35,885 nucleotides of DNA from the NCBI GenBank assembly GCA_031272825.1, contig JAISTE010000109.1, positions 1 to 35,885 of the forward strand, given 5' to 3'. This DNA comes from Propionibacteriaceae bacterium (GTDB taxonomy: Bacteria; Actinomycetota; Actinomycetes; Propionibacteriales; Propionibacteriaceae). Positions 15,271 through 23,238 of this stretch are shown one piece after another. The position numbers and the translations under genes were made by a program. A model generated the notes under the pieces. It did no database searches. It was not told where the DNA came from and saw only the letters and a list, made by a program, of their open reading frames with translations. The stretch's first letter is position 1; each line of letters starts with the position of its first letter.

Positions 15271-15276
15271 AGGGAC

Positions 15277-15282
15277 ATCCTA
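15277..15282 (-). promoter_or_regulatory. Candidate -10 hexamer for a leaderless clpS transcript
   Basis: TAGGAT on the minus strand, then the 6-nt spacer GTCCCT and GTG at 15270. No ribosome-binding sequence lies between them. No clear -35 hexamer. Confidence 0.4.
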
Positions 15283-15304
15283 CCGATTGGCGCTAGTGCC
15301 TGGT

Positions 15305-16933
15305 TCAGAGCATGTGCGGGTAGCCGATGGTCTTCGGCGGCAACAGCGCTTCCTTGATCGCGCGCGGGGATACCCAGCGGATCAGGTTCCACATCGACCC
15401 GGCCTTGTCGTTGGTGCCCGAGGCCCGGCCCCCGCCGAACGGCTGCTGCCCGACGACGGCACCGGTCGGCTTGTCGTTGATGTAGAAGTTTCCGGCGGCC
15501 TGGCGCAGCCCGACCGTGGCCAGGTCTACGGCCTTGCGGTCGTTGGCGATGATGGAGCCGGTGAGCGCGTAGGCGGCCGTGGAGTCGATCAGCTTGATTA
15601 CCTGTTCGTATTCGGAATCCTCGTAGACGTAGATGCCGAGCAGCGGGCCGAAGAACTCGGTGGTGAATACGTCGTTGGCCGGGTTGGTGGAGGTTACCAG
15701 CGTCGGGCGGACGTACCAGCCGACCGAGTTGTCGTACGTGCCGCCGGCAATGATCTCGGCGTCGGGTTCGCTCTTGGCCTTCTCAATGGCGGCTACCAGC
15801 TTGTTGTAAGCGCGCTCGTCGATCAGGGCGGAGGTGAAGTTGGAAAGATCGCGCACATCGCCGAGCTTCAGCGCCTCCGTCTCGGCGATCAGCTGATCCT
15901 TGATCTTCTCCCACACGGAGCGGGCGATGTAGGAACGCGAGGCGGCCGAGCACTTCTGGCCGGAGTACTCGAACGAGCCGCGCACCAGCGCGGTGATGAG
16001 CGCCTGCGGGTCTGCGGACGGGTGAGCCAAGATGAAGTCCTTGCCACCGGTCTCGCCCACGATCCGCGGATAGGAGCGGTAGGAGCGAATGTTGGCACCG
16101 ACCTCAGCCCACAGGTTCTGGAAGGTGCGCGTCGAGCCGGTGAAGTGGATTCCAGCCAGCGAAGGATGGCTCAGAGCCACCGAAGAAATCTCGGAGCCGT
16201 GGCCTGGCAGGATGTTGATGACGCCGCGCGGCAGCCCGGCCTCTTCCAAGATGTCGATGAACACGGAGGCGGAGAACTGTTGGGTGACGGACGGCTTCCA
16301 GATCACCACGTTGCCCATCAGCGCCGGGGAGGTCGGCAGGTTGCCGCCGATCGCGGTGAAGTTGAACGGGGTGATGGCGTAGACGAAGCCGTCGAGGGGA
16401 CGGTAGTCCATGCGGTTCCATACCGTTGCCGAGTTGTTCGGCTGGTCGGAGTAGATCTGGCGGGCATAGGCGACGTTGAAGCGCAGGAAATCGGAGATTT
16501 CGCAGGCGGAGTCGATCTCGGCCTGCTGCACGGTCTTGCCCTGGCCGAGCATGGTGGCCGCGTTCATCTTGGCGCGGTAGGGGCCGGTGATGAGCTCGGC
16601 GGCGCGCAGGAAGATGGCCGCGCGGTCGTCGAGGGAGGTGTTGGCCCACTCGGGGGCGATGGCCAGGGCGTAGTCAATGGCCTGACGGGTTTCGTCGGCG
16701 GTGGTTTGCTTGATCACGCCGAGCACGTGGGAGTGCTCGGAGGGCATTGTCACCTGGATTTCATGGCCGGAGCCGGGGCGCTTTTCGGCCCCGTAGATCC
16801 CCTCGAAGGTGACGGGTTTGGCGTTGTAGAGGGCGTCCAGTTCGCTTACGATTGCGGCTCTCTCGGGCGTGCCTGGGGCATAGGTGTAGACCGGCTCGTT
16901 TACGGGTGCCGGAACTGATGAAATCGCATCCAT
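15305..16933 (-). CDS. pruA: L-glutamate gamma-semialdehyde (1-pyrroline-5-carboxylate) dehydrogenase
   Basis: A 542-residue aldehyde dehydrogenase of the ALDH4 type, oxidising glutamate semialdehyde to glutamate with NAD+ in proline breakdown. It has the long N-terminal part typical of P5C dehydrogenases (EGIYGAEKRPGSGHEIQVTMPSEHSHVLG), the NAD-binding ITPFNFTAIGGNLP and FTGSTRTF, the general-base glutamate E294 in VGETGGKDF, and the nucleophile C328 in GQKCSA. The C-terminus has GQQPFGGGRASGTNDKAG. Proline dehydrogenase is not adjacent, so the two steps are unlinked here. TAGTAT lies 10 nt before the ATG. Confidence 0.96.
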   Translation of the reverse strand: MDAISSVPAPVNEPVYTYAPGTPERAAIVSELDALYNAKPVTFEGIYGAEKRPGSGHEIQVTMPSEHSHVLGVIKQTTADETRQAIDYALAIAPEWANTSLDDRAAIFLRAAELITGPYRAKMNAATMLGQGKTVQQAEIDSACEISDFLRFNVAYARQIYSDQPNNSATVWNRMDYRPLDGFVYAITPFNFTAIGGNLPTSPALMGNVVIWKPSVTQQFSASVFIDILEEAGLPRGVINILPGHGSEISSVALSHPSLAGIHFTGSTRTFQNLWAEVGANIRSYRSYPRIVGETGGKDFILAHPSADPQALITALVRGSFEYSGQKCSAASRSYIARSVWEKIKDQLIAETEALKLGDVRDLSNFTSALIDERAYNKLVAAIEKAKSEPDAEIIAGGTYDNSVGWYVRPTLVTSTNPANDVFTTEFFGPLLGIYVYEDSEYEQVIKLIDSTAAYALTGSIIANDRKAVDLATVGLRQAAGNFYINDKPTGAVVGQQPFGGGRASGTNDKAGSMWNLIRWVSPRAIKEALLPPKTIGYPHML

Positions 16934-16943
16934 GCGCCCAAAG

Positions 16944-16949
16944 ATACTA
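16944..16949 (-). promoter_or_regulatory. Candidate -10 hexamer for pruA
   Basis: TAGTAT on the minus strand, 10 nt before the pruA ATG (16933). A start 6-8 nt downstream would leave a leader of only a few nucleotides. No Shine-Dalgarno. Confidence 0.35.
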
Positions 16950-16976
16950 CCCGGGTGTTAGATGGGCGTAGCTATC

Positions 16977-17399
16977 TCAGATGAGTGTCGCCCACTCCCC
17001 CGGCTCATACCAAAGCATGTCGTTCTCGGCGAAAAAGCAGCTTGCTGAATCCCAGGCCTCCTCCAGGCTTAGGCCTGCGAGGTCGGGTACTTCGTCCTCT
17101 TCTCCGACGAACAGCGAAAGCACGTTCTTGAACTTGGGGTCTTCAACCCACACCCGCCCGAGGCTTCCTGCGGATTCAGCCTCGGCCTCAACGACGGCCA
17201 CCAACCGTTTGCCGTAGACCTGTGCGGCATCTAAGGAGGCCAGGGAAAGGATGTTGTAGTCGGCTTCCTCCCCGGATTCGAGGCCGATGGCCTCCAGGAA
17301 GTCGCGTTCGACGGTGAACCCTTGGTGTCTGCCGCCCAGCACCCCGGTGCTGGCCCAATGCTGCAGCGATTCGGCGCTGAGCGGCAGGTAGACGACCAT
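16977..17399 (-). CDS. Small acidic protein resembling DUF6912, coupled to purT
   Basis: A 140-residue soluble, acidic protein. The N-terminus [19 protein letters not shown] resembles actinobacterial proteins beginning MRVYLPAT, which I associate with DUF6912; this link is from memory and tentative. It continues with DYNILSLASLDAAQVYGKRLVAVVEAEAES and ends EPGEWATLI. No catalytic motif is seen. Upstream in-frame codons exist, but the ATG at 17399 shares a base with the purT stop (TGATG), which favours this start and means translational coupling. Function unknown. Confidence 0.75.
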   Translation of the reverse strand: MVVYLPLSAESLQHWASTGVLGGRHQGFTVERDFLEAIGLESGEEADYNILSLASLDAAQVYGKRLVAVVEAEAESAGSLGRVWVEDPKFKNVLSLFVGEEDEVPDLAGLSLEEAWDSASCFFAENDMLWYEPGEWATLI

Positions 17400-18607
17400 C
17401 AGTACTTGACCTTCACGGCCTGGGCGCACTCGCGGGCGCGTTCGCGGGCCGTCTCGATGTCATCGGCGGTGGCCAGGGCGACGCCCATGCGCCGGTGGGG
17501 TGCTGAGGACGAGGGTTTGCCGAACAGCCGCACATCGGATTCGGGCACGGCGAGCGCCTCTTCCAGGCCCTCGAATACGACGGCCTTGGAATCCTCGGTG
17601 CCGTAGATGACGGCGGACGCTCCGGGACGGCACAGGGTCGTGTCGACGGGCAGGCCGAGAATCGCGCGGGCGTGCAGCTCGAACTCGGAAAGCCGCTGGG
17701 TGGCCATGGTCACCAGGCCGGTGTCGTGCGGGCGGGGGCTGACCTCGGAGAAGTAGACCTCGTCGCCGATAACGAACAGCTCGACGCCGAAGATGCCGGA
17801 GCCGCCGAGCGCGGTCGTTACCTTGTCGGCGATTTCGCGGGCCTTGGTTAGGGCCGCCTCGCTCATCGGCTGCGGCTGCCAGGATTCGACGTAGTCGCCG
17901 CCCTGCTGGCGGTGGCCGACCGGAGCGCAGAAGTGTGAGTGAATTTCGCCGTCGCTGCCCTTGGCGCGGACGGTGAGCTGGGTGATCTCGTAATCGAAGT
18001 CGACGAATCCCTCGACGATGACGCGCTCGCCCTTCACCCGGCCTTCGGTAGTCGCGTATTCCCAGGCCGCTTCCACAGCGCCGGGTTCACGCACGACCGA
18101 CTGGCCGTGACCGGAAGACGACATGACGGGCTTGATGACGACCGGGTAGCCGAGCGCCTCGGCGGCCTCACGCACTTCGTCCAGGGAAGAGGCGAAGCGG
18201 TAGGGCGAGGTGGGCAGGCCCAGGTCTTCAGCGGCCAGCTTGCGGATGCCCTCGCGGTTCATCGTCAGCTGGGTGGCCTTCGGGCACGGGATGACGTTCG
18301 TCCACCCGCGCTCCTCCACCCTGGCCAGCGCGTCCGTGGCGATGGCTTCGATCTCGGGGACGACGTAGTCGGGCTTTTCCTTGAAGATGACTTCGGCCAC
18401 CGCCTCGGGATCTGTCATGTTGATCGTGTACGCGCGGTGCGCCACCTGCTGCCCTGGGGCGTTGGGGTAGCGATCTACCGCGATGGTCTCGACGCCGAGC
18501 CGCTGCAAGGCGATGATGACTTCCTTACCGAGCTCGCCGGAGCCCAGTAGCATCACCTTGGTAGCGGTCGGGGAATCAGGAGTGCCAATATTCACGCAGT
18601 GAACCAT
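17399..18607 (-). CDS. purT: Formate-dependent phosphoribosylglycinamide formyltransferase PurT
   Basis: A 402-residue ATP-grasp enzyme that uses formate and ATP to formylate GAR in purine synthesis, an alternative to folate-dependent PurN. The N-terminal [33 protein letters not shown] is strongly PurT-like. The ATP-grasp core has [19 protein letters not shown], and [19 protein letters not shown] carries the metal/substrate residues. The C-terminal [16 protein letters not shown] is also typical. ATG at 18607 is used; GTG at 18595 is an alternative. The small DUF gene downstream is coupled by a 1-nt overlap. An inverted-repeat element lies upstream. Confidence 0.96.
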   Translation of the reverse strand: MVHCVNIGTPDSPTATKVMLLGSGELGKEVIIALQRLGVETIAVDRYPNAPGQQVAHRAYTINMTDPEAVAEVIFKEKPDYVVPEIEAIATDALARVEERGWTNVIPCPKATQLTMNREGIRKLAAEDLGLPTSPYRFASSLDEVREAAEALGYPVVIKPVMSSSGHGQSVVREPGAVEAAWEYATTEGRVKGERVIVEGFVDFDYEITQLTVRAKGSDGEIHSHFCAPVGHRQQGGDYVESWQPQPMSEAALTKAREIADKVTTALGGSGIFGVELFVIGDEVYFSEVSPRPHDTGLVTMATQRLSEFELHARAILGLPVDTTLCRPGASAVIYGTEDSKAVVFEGLEEALAVPESDVRLFGKPSSSAPHRRMGVALATADDIETARERARECAQAVKVKY

Positions 18608-18616
18608 ATCCGATAG

Positions 18617-18646
18617 AACCTAGAGAACAAGCCTTTGGACGGGCAA
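18617..18646 (-). promoter_or_regulatory. Candidate purT promoter
   Basis: Minus strand: TTGCCC (18646-18641), an 18-nt spacer, then TAGGTT (18622-18617). The -10 is 9 nt from the purT ATG, so the leader would be very short. It lies between the gene and the inverted repeat at 18654-18733. Confidence 0.35.
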
Positions 18647-18653
18647 AAGGTTG

Positions 18654-18733
18654 AGATGGTTTCCATTTTCGTAGCTTACGCCTGCACGTTTTTCTATACG
18701 CTTACGTAACGTAGCTTCGAGCGGAAACCATCT
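18654..18733. repeat. 80-bp element with 11-bp terminal inverted repeats between aspS and purT
   Basis: AGATGGTTTCC (18654-18664) and GGAAACCATCT (18723-18733) are perfect inverted repeats. The 58-bp interior is A+T-richer than the surroundings and contains two near copies of CGTAGCTT (about 18670 and 18710) plus the palindrome TTACGTAA. It begins 13 nt after the aspS stop and lies just upstream of the candidate purT promoter. It could be a miniature inverted-repeat element, an operator, or a terminator stem for aspS. No open frame and no T-tract. Confidence 0.7.
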
Positions 18734-18745
18734 TCCCTTGCCAGA

Positions 18746-20563
18746 CTAGGCTTTTGCCTTCTCGCCCTTGTCTTGGGGCTGCTCGGCGCTCTTCTTATCC
18801 GGCACGAAATCCACCCCGGTCTCCCGCCTCTGGGCTGCGGAGATCGGCGCAGGGGCACCCGTCAGCGGGTCGTAGCCGCCGCCGGTCTTCGGGAAGGCGA
18901 TGACGTCGCGGATGGACTCGGTATGGGCCAGCAGCGCGCAGATGCGATCCCAACCGAAGGCGATGCCGCCGTGCGGCGGGGCGCCGAACTTGAAGGCGTC
19001 GAGCAAGAAGCCGAACTTGGCCTGGGCCTCTTCCTCGCCGATGCCCATGACATTGAACACCCGCTCTTGGATGTCCCTGCGGTGGATACGGATGGATCCG
19101 CCGCCGATCTCGTTGCCGTTGCACACGATGTCGTAGGCGTAGGCCAGGGCCGAGCCGGGGTCGGTGTCGAAGGTGTCCATGGATTCGGGCTTGGGCGAGG
19201 TGAACGCGTGGTGCACGGCCGTCCATTTGCCGGAGCCGACGGCCACGTCGCCCTCGGCGACCGCGTCTTCGACGGGCTTGAACAGCGGGGCGTCGACCAC
19301 CCACACGAACGACCACTCGTTCTCGTCGATCATGTCCAGGCGCTTGGCGATCTCGCGGCGGGCCGCTCCCAAGAGTTCCTGGGATTGGGTGCGCTTGCCG
19401 GCGGCGAAGAAGATGCAGTCGCCGGGCTTGGCGCCGGTGTGGGCCGCCAGCCCCGCACGTTCGGCGTCGGAGATGTTCTTGGCCACCGGGCCGGTGAGTT
19501 CGCCGTCCTCGCCGACGATCACGTAGGCCAGGCCCTTGGCCCCGCGCTGCTTGGCCCATTCCTGCCAGGCGTCGAAGGTTCGGCGCGGCTGGGAGCCGCC
19601 TCCAGGCATGACCACGGCACCGACGTAGGGGTTTTGGAAGACGCGGAACGGGGTGTCCTTGAAGAACTCGGTGCACTCGACCAGCGGAATATCGAAGCGC
19701 AGGTCGGGCTTGTCTGAGCCGTAGACGTCCATGGCCTCCTTGAAGGTCATGCGCGGGATCGGGGTGGTGATCTCGTAGCCGCCGACGGCCCAGACCTCCT
19801 TGAGGATGGATTCGGCGACCTTGATGACGTCCTCTTGGTCGACGAACGACATCTCGACGTCCAGCTGAGTGAACTCGGGCTGGCGGTCGGCGCGGAAGTC
19901 CTCGTCGCGGTAGCACCTAGCGATCTGGTAGTAGCGCTCCATCCCGGCCACCATCAGCAGCTGCTTGAACAGCTGCGGGGATTGCGGGAGGGCGTACCAG
20001 GAGCCGGGGGCGAGGCGGGCCGGGACGACGAAATCGCGCGCGCCTTCAGGCGTGGAGCGCGTCAGGGTCGGGGTCTCGATCTCGTAGAAGTCCAGCTCGT
20101 CGAGCACCTTGCGCGCGGCGCGATTGACCTTGGAGCGCAGCTTCAGGGCGGCGCCCTGGGCCGGGCGGCGCAGGTCTAGGTAGCGGTACTTGAGCCGAGC
20201 CTCTTCACCGACGTTAACGCGTTCGTCGATCTGGAAGGGCAGCGGGTCGGAGGTCGAGAGAACCGTCAGCTCGTCGATGGCGATCTCGATCTCGCCGGTG
20301 GGGATGTTCGGGTTGACGGTGTCGGCGTCGCGGCGCTCGACGGTGCCCGTCACCTGGATGCAGTACTCGTTGCGCAGGTGATGAATGCCGGTCGCCTCCA
20401 GGCGCTCCTCGCGGATTACCACCTGGACGGTGCCGGAGGAATCGCGAAGGTCGATGAAGGCGAGTCCGCCCAAATCTCGGCGCTTGGCCACCCAGCCAGC
20501 GAGGGTTACTTTCCTACCGACGTCGGGCAGGCCCAGGACGCCCGCCAGCGAATCACGCAACAT
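18746..20563 (-). CDS. aspS: Aspartate-tRNA ligase AspRS (bacterial type)
   Basis: A 605-residue class IIb synthetase. The N-terminal OB-fold anticodon domain ([19 protein letters not shown]) is followed by the catalytic core with motif 2 [19 protein letters not shown] (R219-D-E221). The bacterial GAD insertion spans about 300-410, and motif 3 [14 protein letters not shown] is near the end. A charged tail (EKKSAEQ...KGEKAKA) follows. L31 and D81 occupy the positions that are His and Gly in non-discriminating AspRS of P. aeruginosa and Leu/Lys in E. coli, which hints at a discriminating enzyme. It lies 31 nt after hisS and is likely co-transcribed. Confidence 0.97.
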   Translation of the reverse strand: MLRDSLAGVLGLPDVGRKVTLAGWVAKRRDLGGLAFIDLRDSSGTVQVVIREERLEATGIHHLRNEYCIQVTGTVERRDADTVNPNIPTGEIEIAIDELTVLSTSDPLPFQIDERVNVGEEARLKYRYLDLRRPAQGAALKLRSKVNRAARKVLDELDFYEIETPTLTRSTPEGARDFVVPARLAPGSWYALPQSPQLFKQLLMVAGMERYYQIARCYRDEDFRADRQPEFTQLDVEMSFVDQEDVIKVAESILKEVWAVGGYEITTPIPRMTFKEAMDVYGSDKPDLRFDIPLVECTEFFKDTPFRVFQNPYVGAVVMPGGGSQPRRTFDAWQEWAKQRGAKGLAYVIVGEDGELTGPVAKNISDAERAGLAAHTGAKPGDCIFFAAGKRTQSQELLGAARREIAKRLDMIDENEWSFVWVVDAPLFKPVEDAVAEGDVAVGSGKWTAVHHAFTSPKPESMDTFDTDPGSALAYAYDIVCNGNEIGGGSIRIHRRDIQERVFNVMGIGEEEAQAKFGFLLDAFKFGAPPHGGIAFGWDRICALLAHTESIRDVIAFPKTGGGYDPLTGAPAPISAAQRRETGVDFVPDKKSAEQPQDKGEKAKA

Positions 20564-20594
20564 ATATCGAACTTTCTATTGGGAAATCGAGGGT

Positions 20595-21923
20595 TTACTC
20601 TACTACGCCGACGGCTTTCACCGCGGGTTCGAGGTCTGCGCTCGGAGGCGTCCAGGTGAGCGGATCGGCCTCCACCTGCTCACCGCTGCGGATGTCCTTC
20701 ACCGAGTTTCCGAACCACACGAATGGGATGCCGCGGCGGTCGGCGTACTTGATCTGCTTGCCGTACTTGGATGCCGCAGGGGCTACCTCCGCCGAGATGC
20801 CGCGCTCGCGCAGCCGGGTGGCGATGCGGATCGAATCGCGGCGGGTTTGTTCATTGTCGACGGCCACGAGCACGCAGGTGGGAACCACTCGGGATGAGTG
20901 GAGAATGCCCTTGTTGAGCAGGGGTACGAGAATCCGGCTTACCCCGATGGACAGGCCGACGCCCGGGTAGGTGTGCTTGCCGTCGGAGGCCAGGGAATCG
21001 TAGCGGCCTCCCGAGCAGATTGAGCCCAGGTGCTCCAGCGTTTCCATCTCGGTTTCGTAGACGGTACCGGTGTAGTAATCCAGCCCGCGGGCGACCGACA
21101 GATCGGCGACGATCCGGCCAGGGGCCTGCTCGGCGATGGCCTCCACCACGGTTGCGAGCTCGGACAGGCCCTGATCCAACAGCTCATTTTCGACGCCCAG
21201 CGCCCGCACCTGCTCCACGAACGAGGTGTCCTCGGTCTTGATCTTGGCCAGGGCCAGGCAGGCATCGGCGGCCGCCGCGCTCATGCCCAGGTCATCGACC
21301 AGAAGCTTGGCGACCACCTCGGGGCCGACCTTGTCGAGCTTGTCCACGCGCTGAAGCACGGCCATCGGATCGTCGACTCCGAGCCCGCGGTAGAAGCCCT
21401 CCGAGAGCTTGCGGTTGTTGACCCGCATCTTGACCTGCGGGATGCCGAAGTCGTCGTGGAGGCGGCCCAGGGCGTCGAGCATGACCAGCGGCAGCTCGAT
21501 GTCGTGGTGGGCGGCCAGCTCTCCTTGCCCGACGATGTCCACGTCTGCTTGGAGGAACTCGCGGAAGCGGCCCTCTTGCGGACGCTCGCCGCGCCAGGCT
21601 TTCTGGATCTGGTAGCGCCTGAACGGGAACTCCAAGAACCCGGCGTTTTCGAGCACGTAGCGGGCGAAGGGAACGGTGAGGTCGAAGTGCAGCCCGAACT
21701 CGGCAGGCTCACCCTCTGCGGCGTGGATCCGCCTGACCACGTAAACCTCTTTGTCGATCTCGCCCTTGCGCGCCAGCGAGGCCATGGGCTCCAAGGCCCT
21801 AGTCTCGATGGATGCGAATCCGTGCAGCTCGAAGGTGCGCGACAGCGAGCGCAGCACCCGGCGTTCGACGATCCTTTCTCCTGGGAGGAATTCTGGGAAT
21901 CCGGAAAGCTTGGTCTTAGCCAT
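20595..21923 (-). CDS. hisS: Histidine-tRNA ligase HisRS
   Basis: A 442-residue class IIa synthetase. Motif 2 is KAWRGERPQEGRFREFLQAD (R111-GERP, GRFREF). The HisA signature is in ARGLDYYTGTVYETE, GLSIGVSRI is motif 3, and the C-terminal anticodon-binding domain starts at about residue 345 (PTCVLVAVDNEQTRRDSIRIATRLRERG). The start ATG at 21923 lies 8 nt after the DUF349 stop, so the two are one unit; aspS follows. hisS-aspS adjacency is common in actinobacteria. Confidence 0.97.
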   Translation of the reverse strand: MAKTKLSGFPEFLPGERIVERRVLRSLSRTFELHGFASIETRALEPMASLARKGEIDKEVYVVRRIHAAEGEPAEFGLHFDLTVPFARYVLENAGFLEFPFRRYQIQKAWRGERPQEGRFREFLQADVDIVGQGELAAHHDIELPLVMLDALGRLHDDFGIPQVKMRVNNRKLSEGFYRGLGVDDPMAVLQRVDKLDKVGPEVVAKLLVDDLGMSAAAADACLALAKIKTEDTSFVEQVRALGVENELLDQGLSELATVVEAIAEQAPGRIVADLSVARGLDYYTGTVYETEMETLEHLGSICSGGRYDSLASDGKHTYPGVGLSIGVSRILVPLLNKGILHSSRVVPTCVLVAVDNEQTRRDSIRIATRLRERGISAEVAPAASKYGKQIKYADRRGIPFVWFGNSVKDIRSGEQVEADPLTWTPPSADLEPAVKAVGVVE

Positions 21924-21931
21924 TTGCCCCT

Positions 21932-23170
21932 CTACTTGAAGTCAGCCAGCGTGGCCTTGGCCGACTCGAGCCACGTCTCGTATGTCCTGATGGAATCCTC
22001 CGCCTTGCGCACGGCCTGCTGATCTCCGCGAGCCTCGGCCTTGCCGATCTTCACGCGCAGCTTCTCGATCTCGTTCTCCAGCATGGAGACGGTCTCCTGA
22101 GCGCGGGCCTTGGCCTGCGGGTCGGTGCGGCGCCACTCGGCCTCCTCGGCCTCGTGGACGGCCTTCTCCAGGGCCTTGACGCGCGAATCCACCGAGCGCA
22201 TCTGGTCGCGCGGGATGCGGCCATACTGATTGAACTGGTCGAGGAACGTGCGGAACTTGGCCTTGGCCGTCTCGATGTCCGTGACCGGGAGGATGTCCTT
22301 CTCGGCGGCGTCGAGCAGTTCAAGCTTCTTGGACAGGTTGCCCGAATACTCGGAGTCCTGGGCGTGGGCGGCGTCCTGGCGGGCGGTGAAGAACTCATCT
22401 TGCAGCGAGTGGAAACGCTCCCACAGCGCCTCGTCGTCCTTACGTCCTGCCGATCCGGCCTGGCGCCAGCGGTTCATCAGATCGCGGAACTCACCGGCGA
22501 CCCTGCCCCATTCGCCGCGCTGGGGGGCGAGCACCTCGGCCTCGGCGATGATCTGTTCCTTCAGGGCCTTGGCCTCTTCGCGCTGGGCGTTGAGCTGGGC
22601 GAACTGGGCCTTGCGCCGACGGGTGAAAGCGGTGCGGGCGGTCGAGAAGCGGTGCCACAGCTCCTCGTCGGTGGCCTTGTCGATGCGCGGGAGGGCTTTC
22701 CACTCCTCTAGCAAAGCACGGAACTTGTCTGCGCCGCCGCGCCAATCGTTGCCCTGGGAAAGCGCCTCGGCGCGCTTCACCATTTCCTCTTTGGCCTCTT
22801 TTGTGGCCTGGTTGAGACGTGCCTTCTCTTCTTTGCGCTGGGCGGTGCGCTCCTCAATCTCGGGCAGCAGGTCTTCGAGCTGCTTGTTCAATGCGTCCAG
22901 ATCGCCGACGGCATTGGCCGTCTTCACCTGTTCGGTGAGGGCACGAACCCGCTGGCGTCCCTGTTCCGGGGAGAGCGCACCATTGCGGATTCGGCTTGCC
23001 AGCAGCCCGATCTGCCCTTCGAGCTGTTCGTAGCGCTTGGTGTAGAACGCGAGCGCTTCCTCGGGGCTGACGTCTGGGATCTGTCCGACACTCCTTTCAC
23101 CTTCGTTGGTCTTAACAAATACAGTGCCGTCTTCGGCGACACGGCCGAACTGGCTTGAGAGCGTGGTCAT
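21932..23170 (-). CDS. DUF349 domain-containing coiled-coil protein
   Basis: A 412-residue, highly charged helical protein with repeated DUF349-type units. The units have the pattern W(R/K)...ADKFRALLEEWKALPRI...ELWHRFSTARTAFTRRRKA (about 142-190), WGRVAGEFRDLMNRWRQAG...ALWERFHSLQDEFFTARQ (about 218-262) and a third, DIETAKAKFRTFLDQFNQYGRIP. Residues 45-140 and the C-terminus (ARAQETVSMLENEIEKLRVKIGKAEARGDQQ) form long coiled coils. No enzyme motif and no membrane span; presumably cytoplasmic. It lies between rel and hisS; DUF349 has no established biochemical role. Start ATG at 23170. Confidence 0.9.
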   Translation of the reverse strand: MTTLSSQFGRVAEDGTVFVKTNEGERSVGQIPDVSPEEALAFYTKRYEQLEGQIGLLASRIRNGALSPEQGRQRVRALTEQVKTANAVGDLDALNKQLEDLLPEIEERTAQRKEEKARLNQATKEAKEEMVKRAEALSQGNDWRGGADKFRALLEEWKALPRIDKATDEELWHRFSTARTAFTRRRKAQFAQLNAQREEAKALKEQIIAEAEVLAPQRGEWGRVAGEFRDLMNRWRQAGSAGRKDDEALWERFHSLQDEFFTARQDAAHAQDSEYSGNLSKKLELLDAAEKDILPVTDIETAKAKFRTFLDQFNQYGRIPRDQMRSVDSRVKALEKAVHEAEEAEWRRTDPQAKARAQETVSMLENEIEKLRVKIGKAEARGDQQAVRKAEDSIRTYETWLESAKATLADFK

Positions 23171-23238
23171 AAGGGTAATCTTGCCCGATTTGCCCGCGTT
23201 TGGGGAAATGCGCGCTTGAAGTGATACCTTTTCGCAAC

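Noticed and set aside
15176..16918. 580-codon open frame on the plus strand
   Set aside because: It is antisense to pruA and the start of clpS. The translation is Gly/Val/Asp-rich with no domain, and the codon bias of G+C-rich genes produces such frames opposite real ones.
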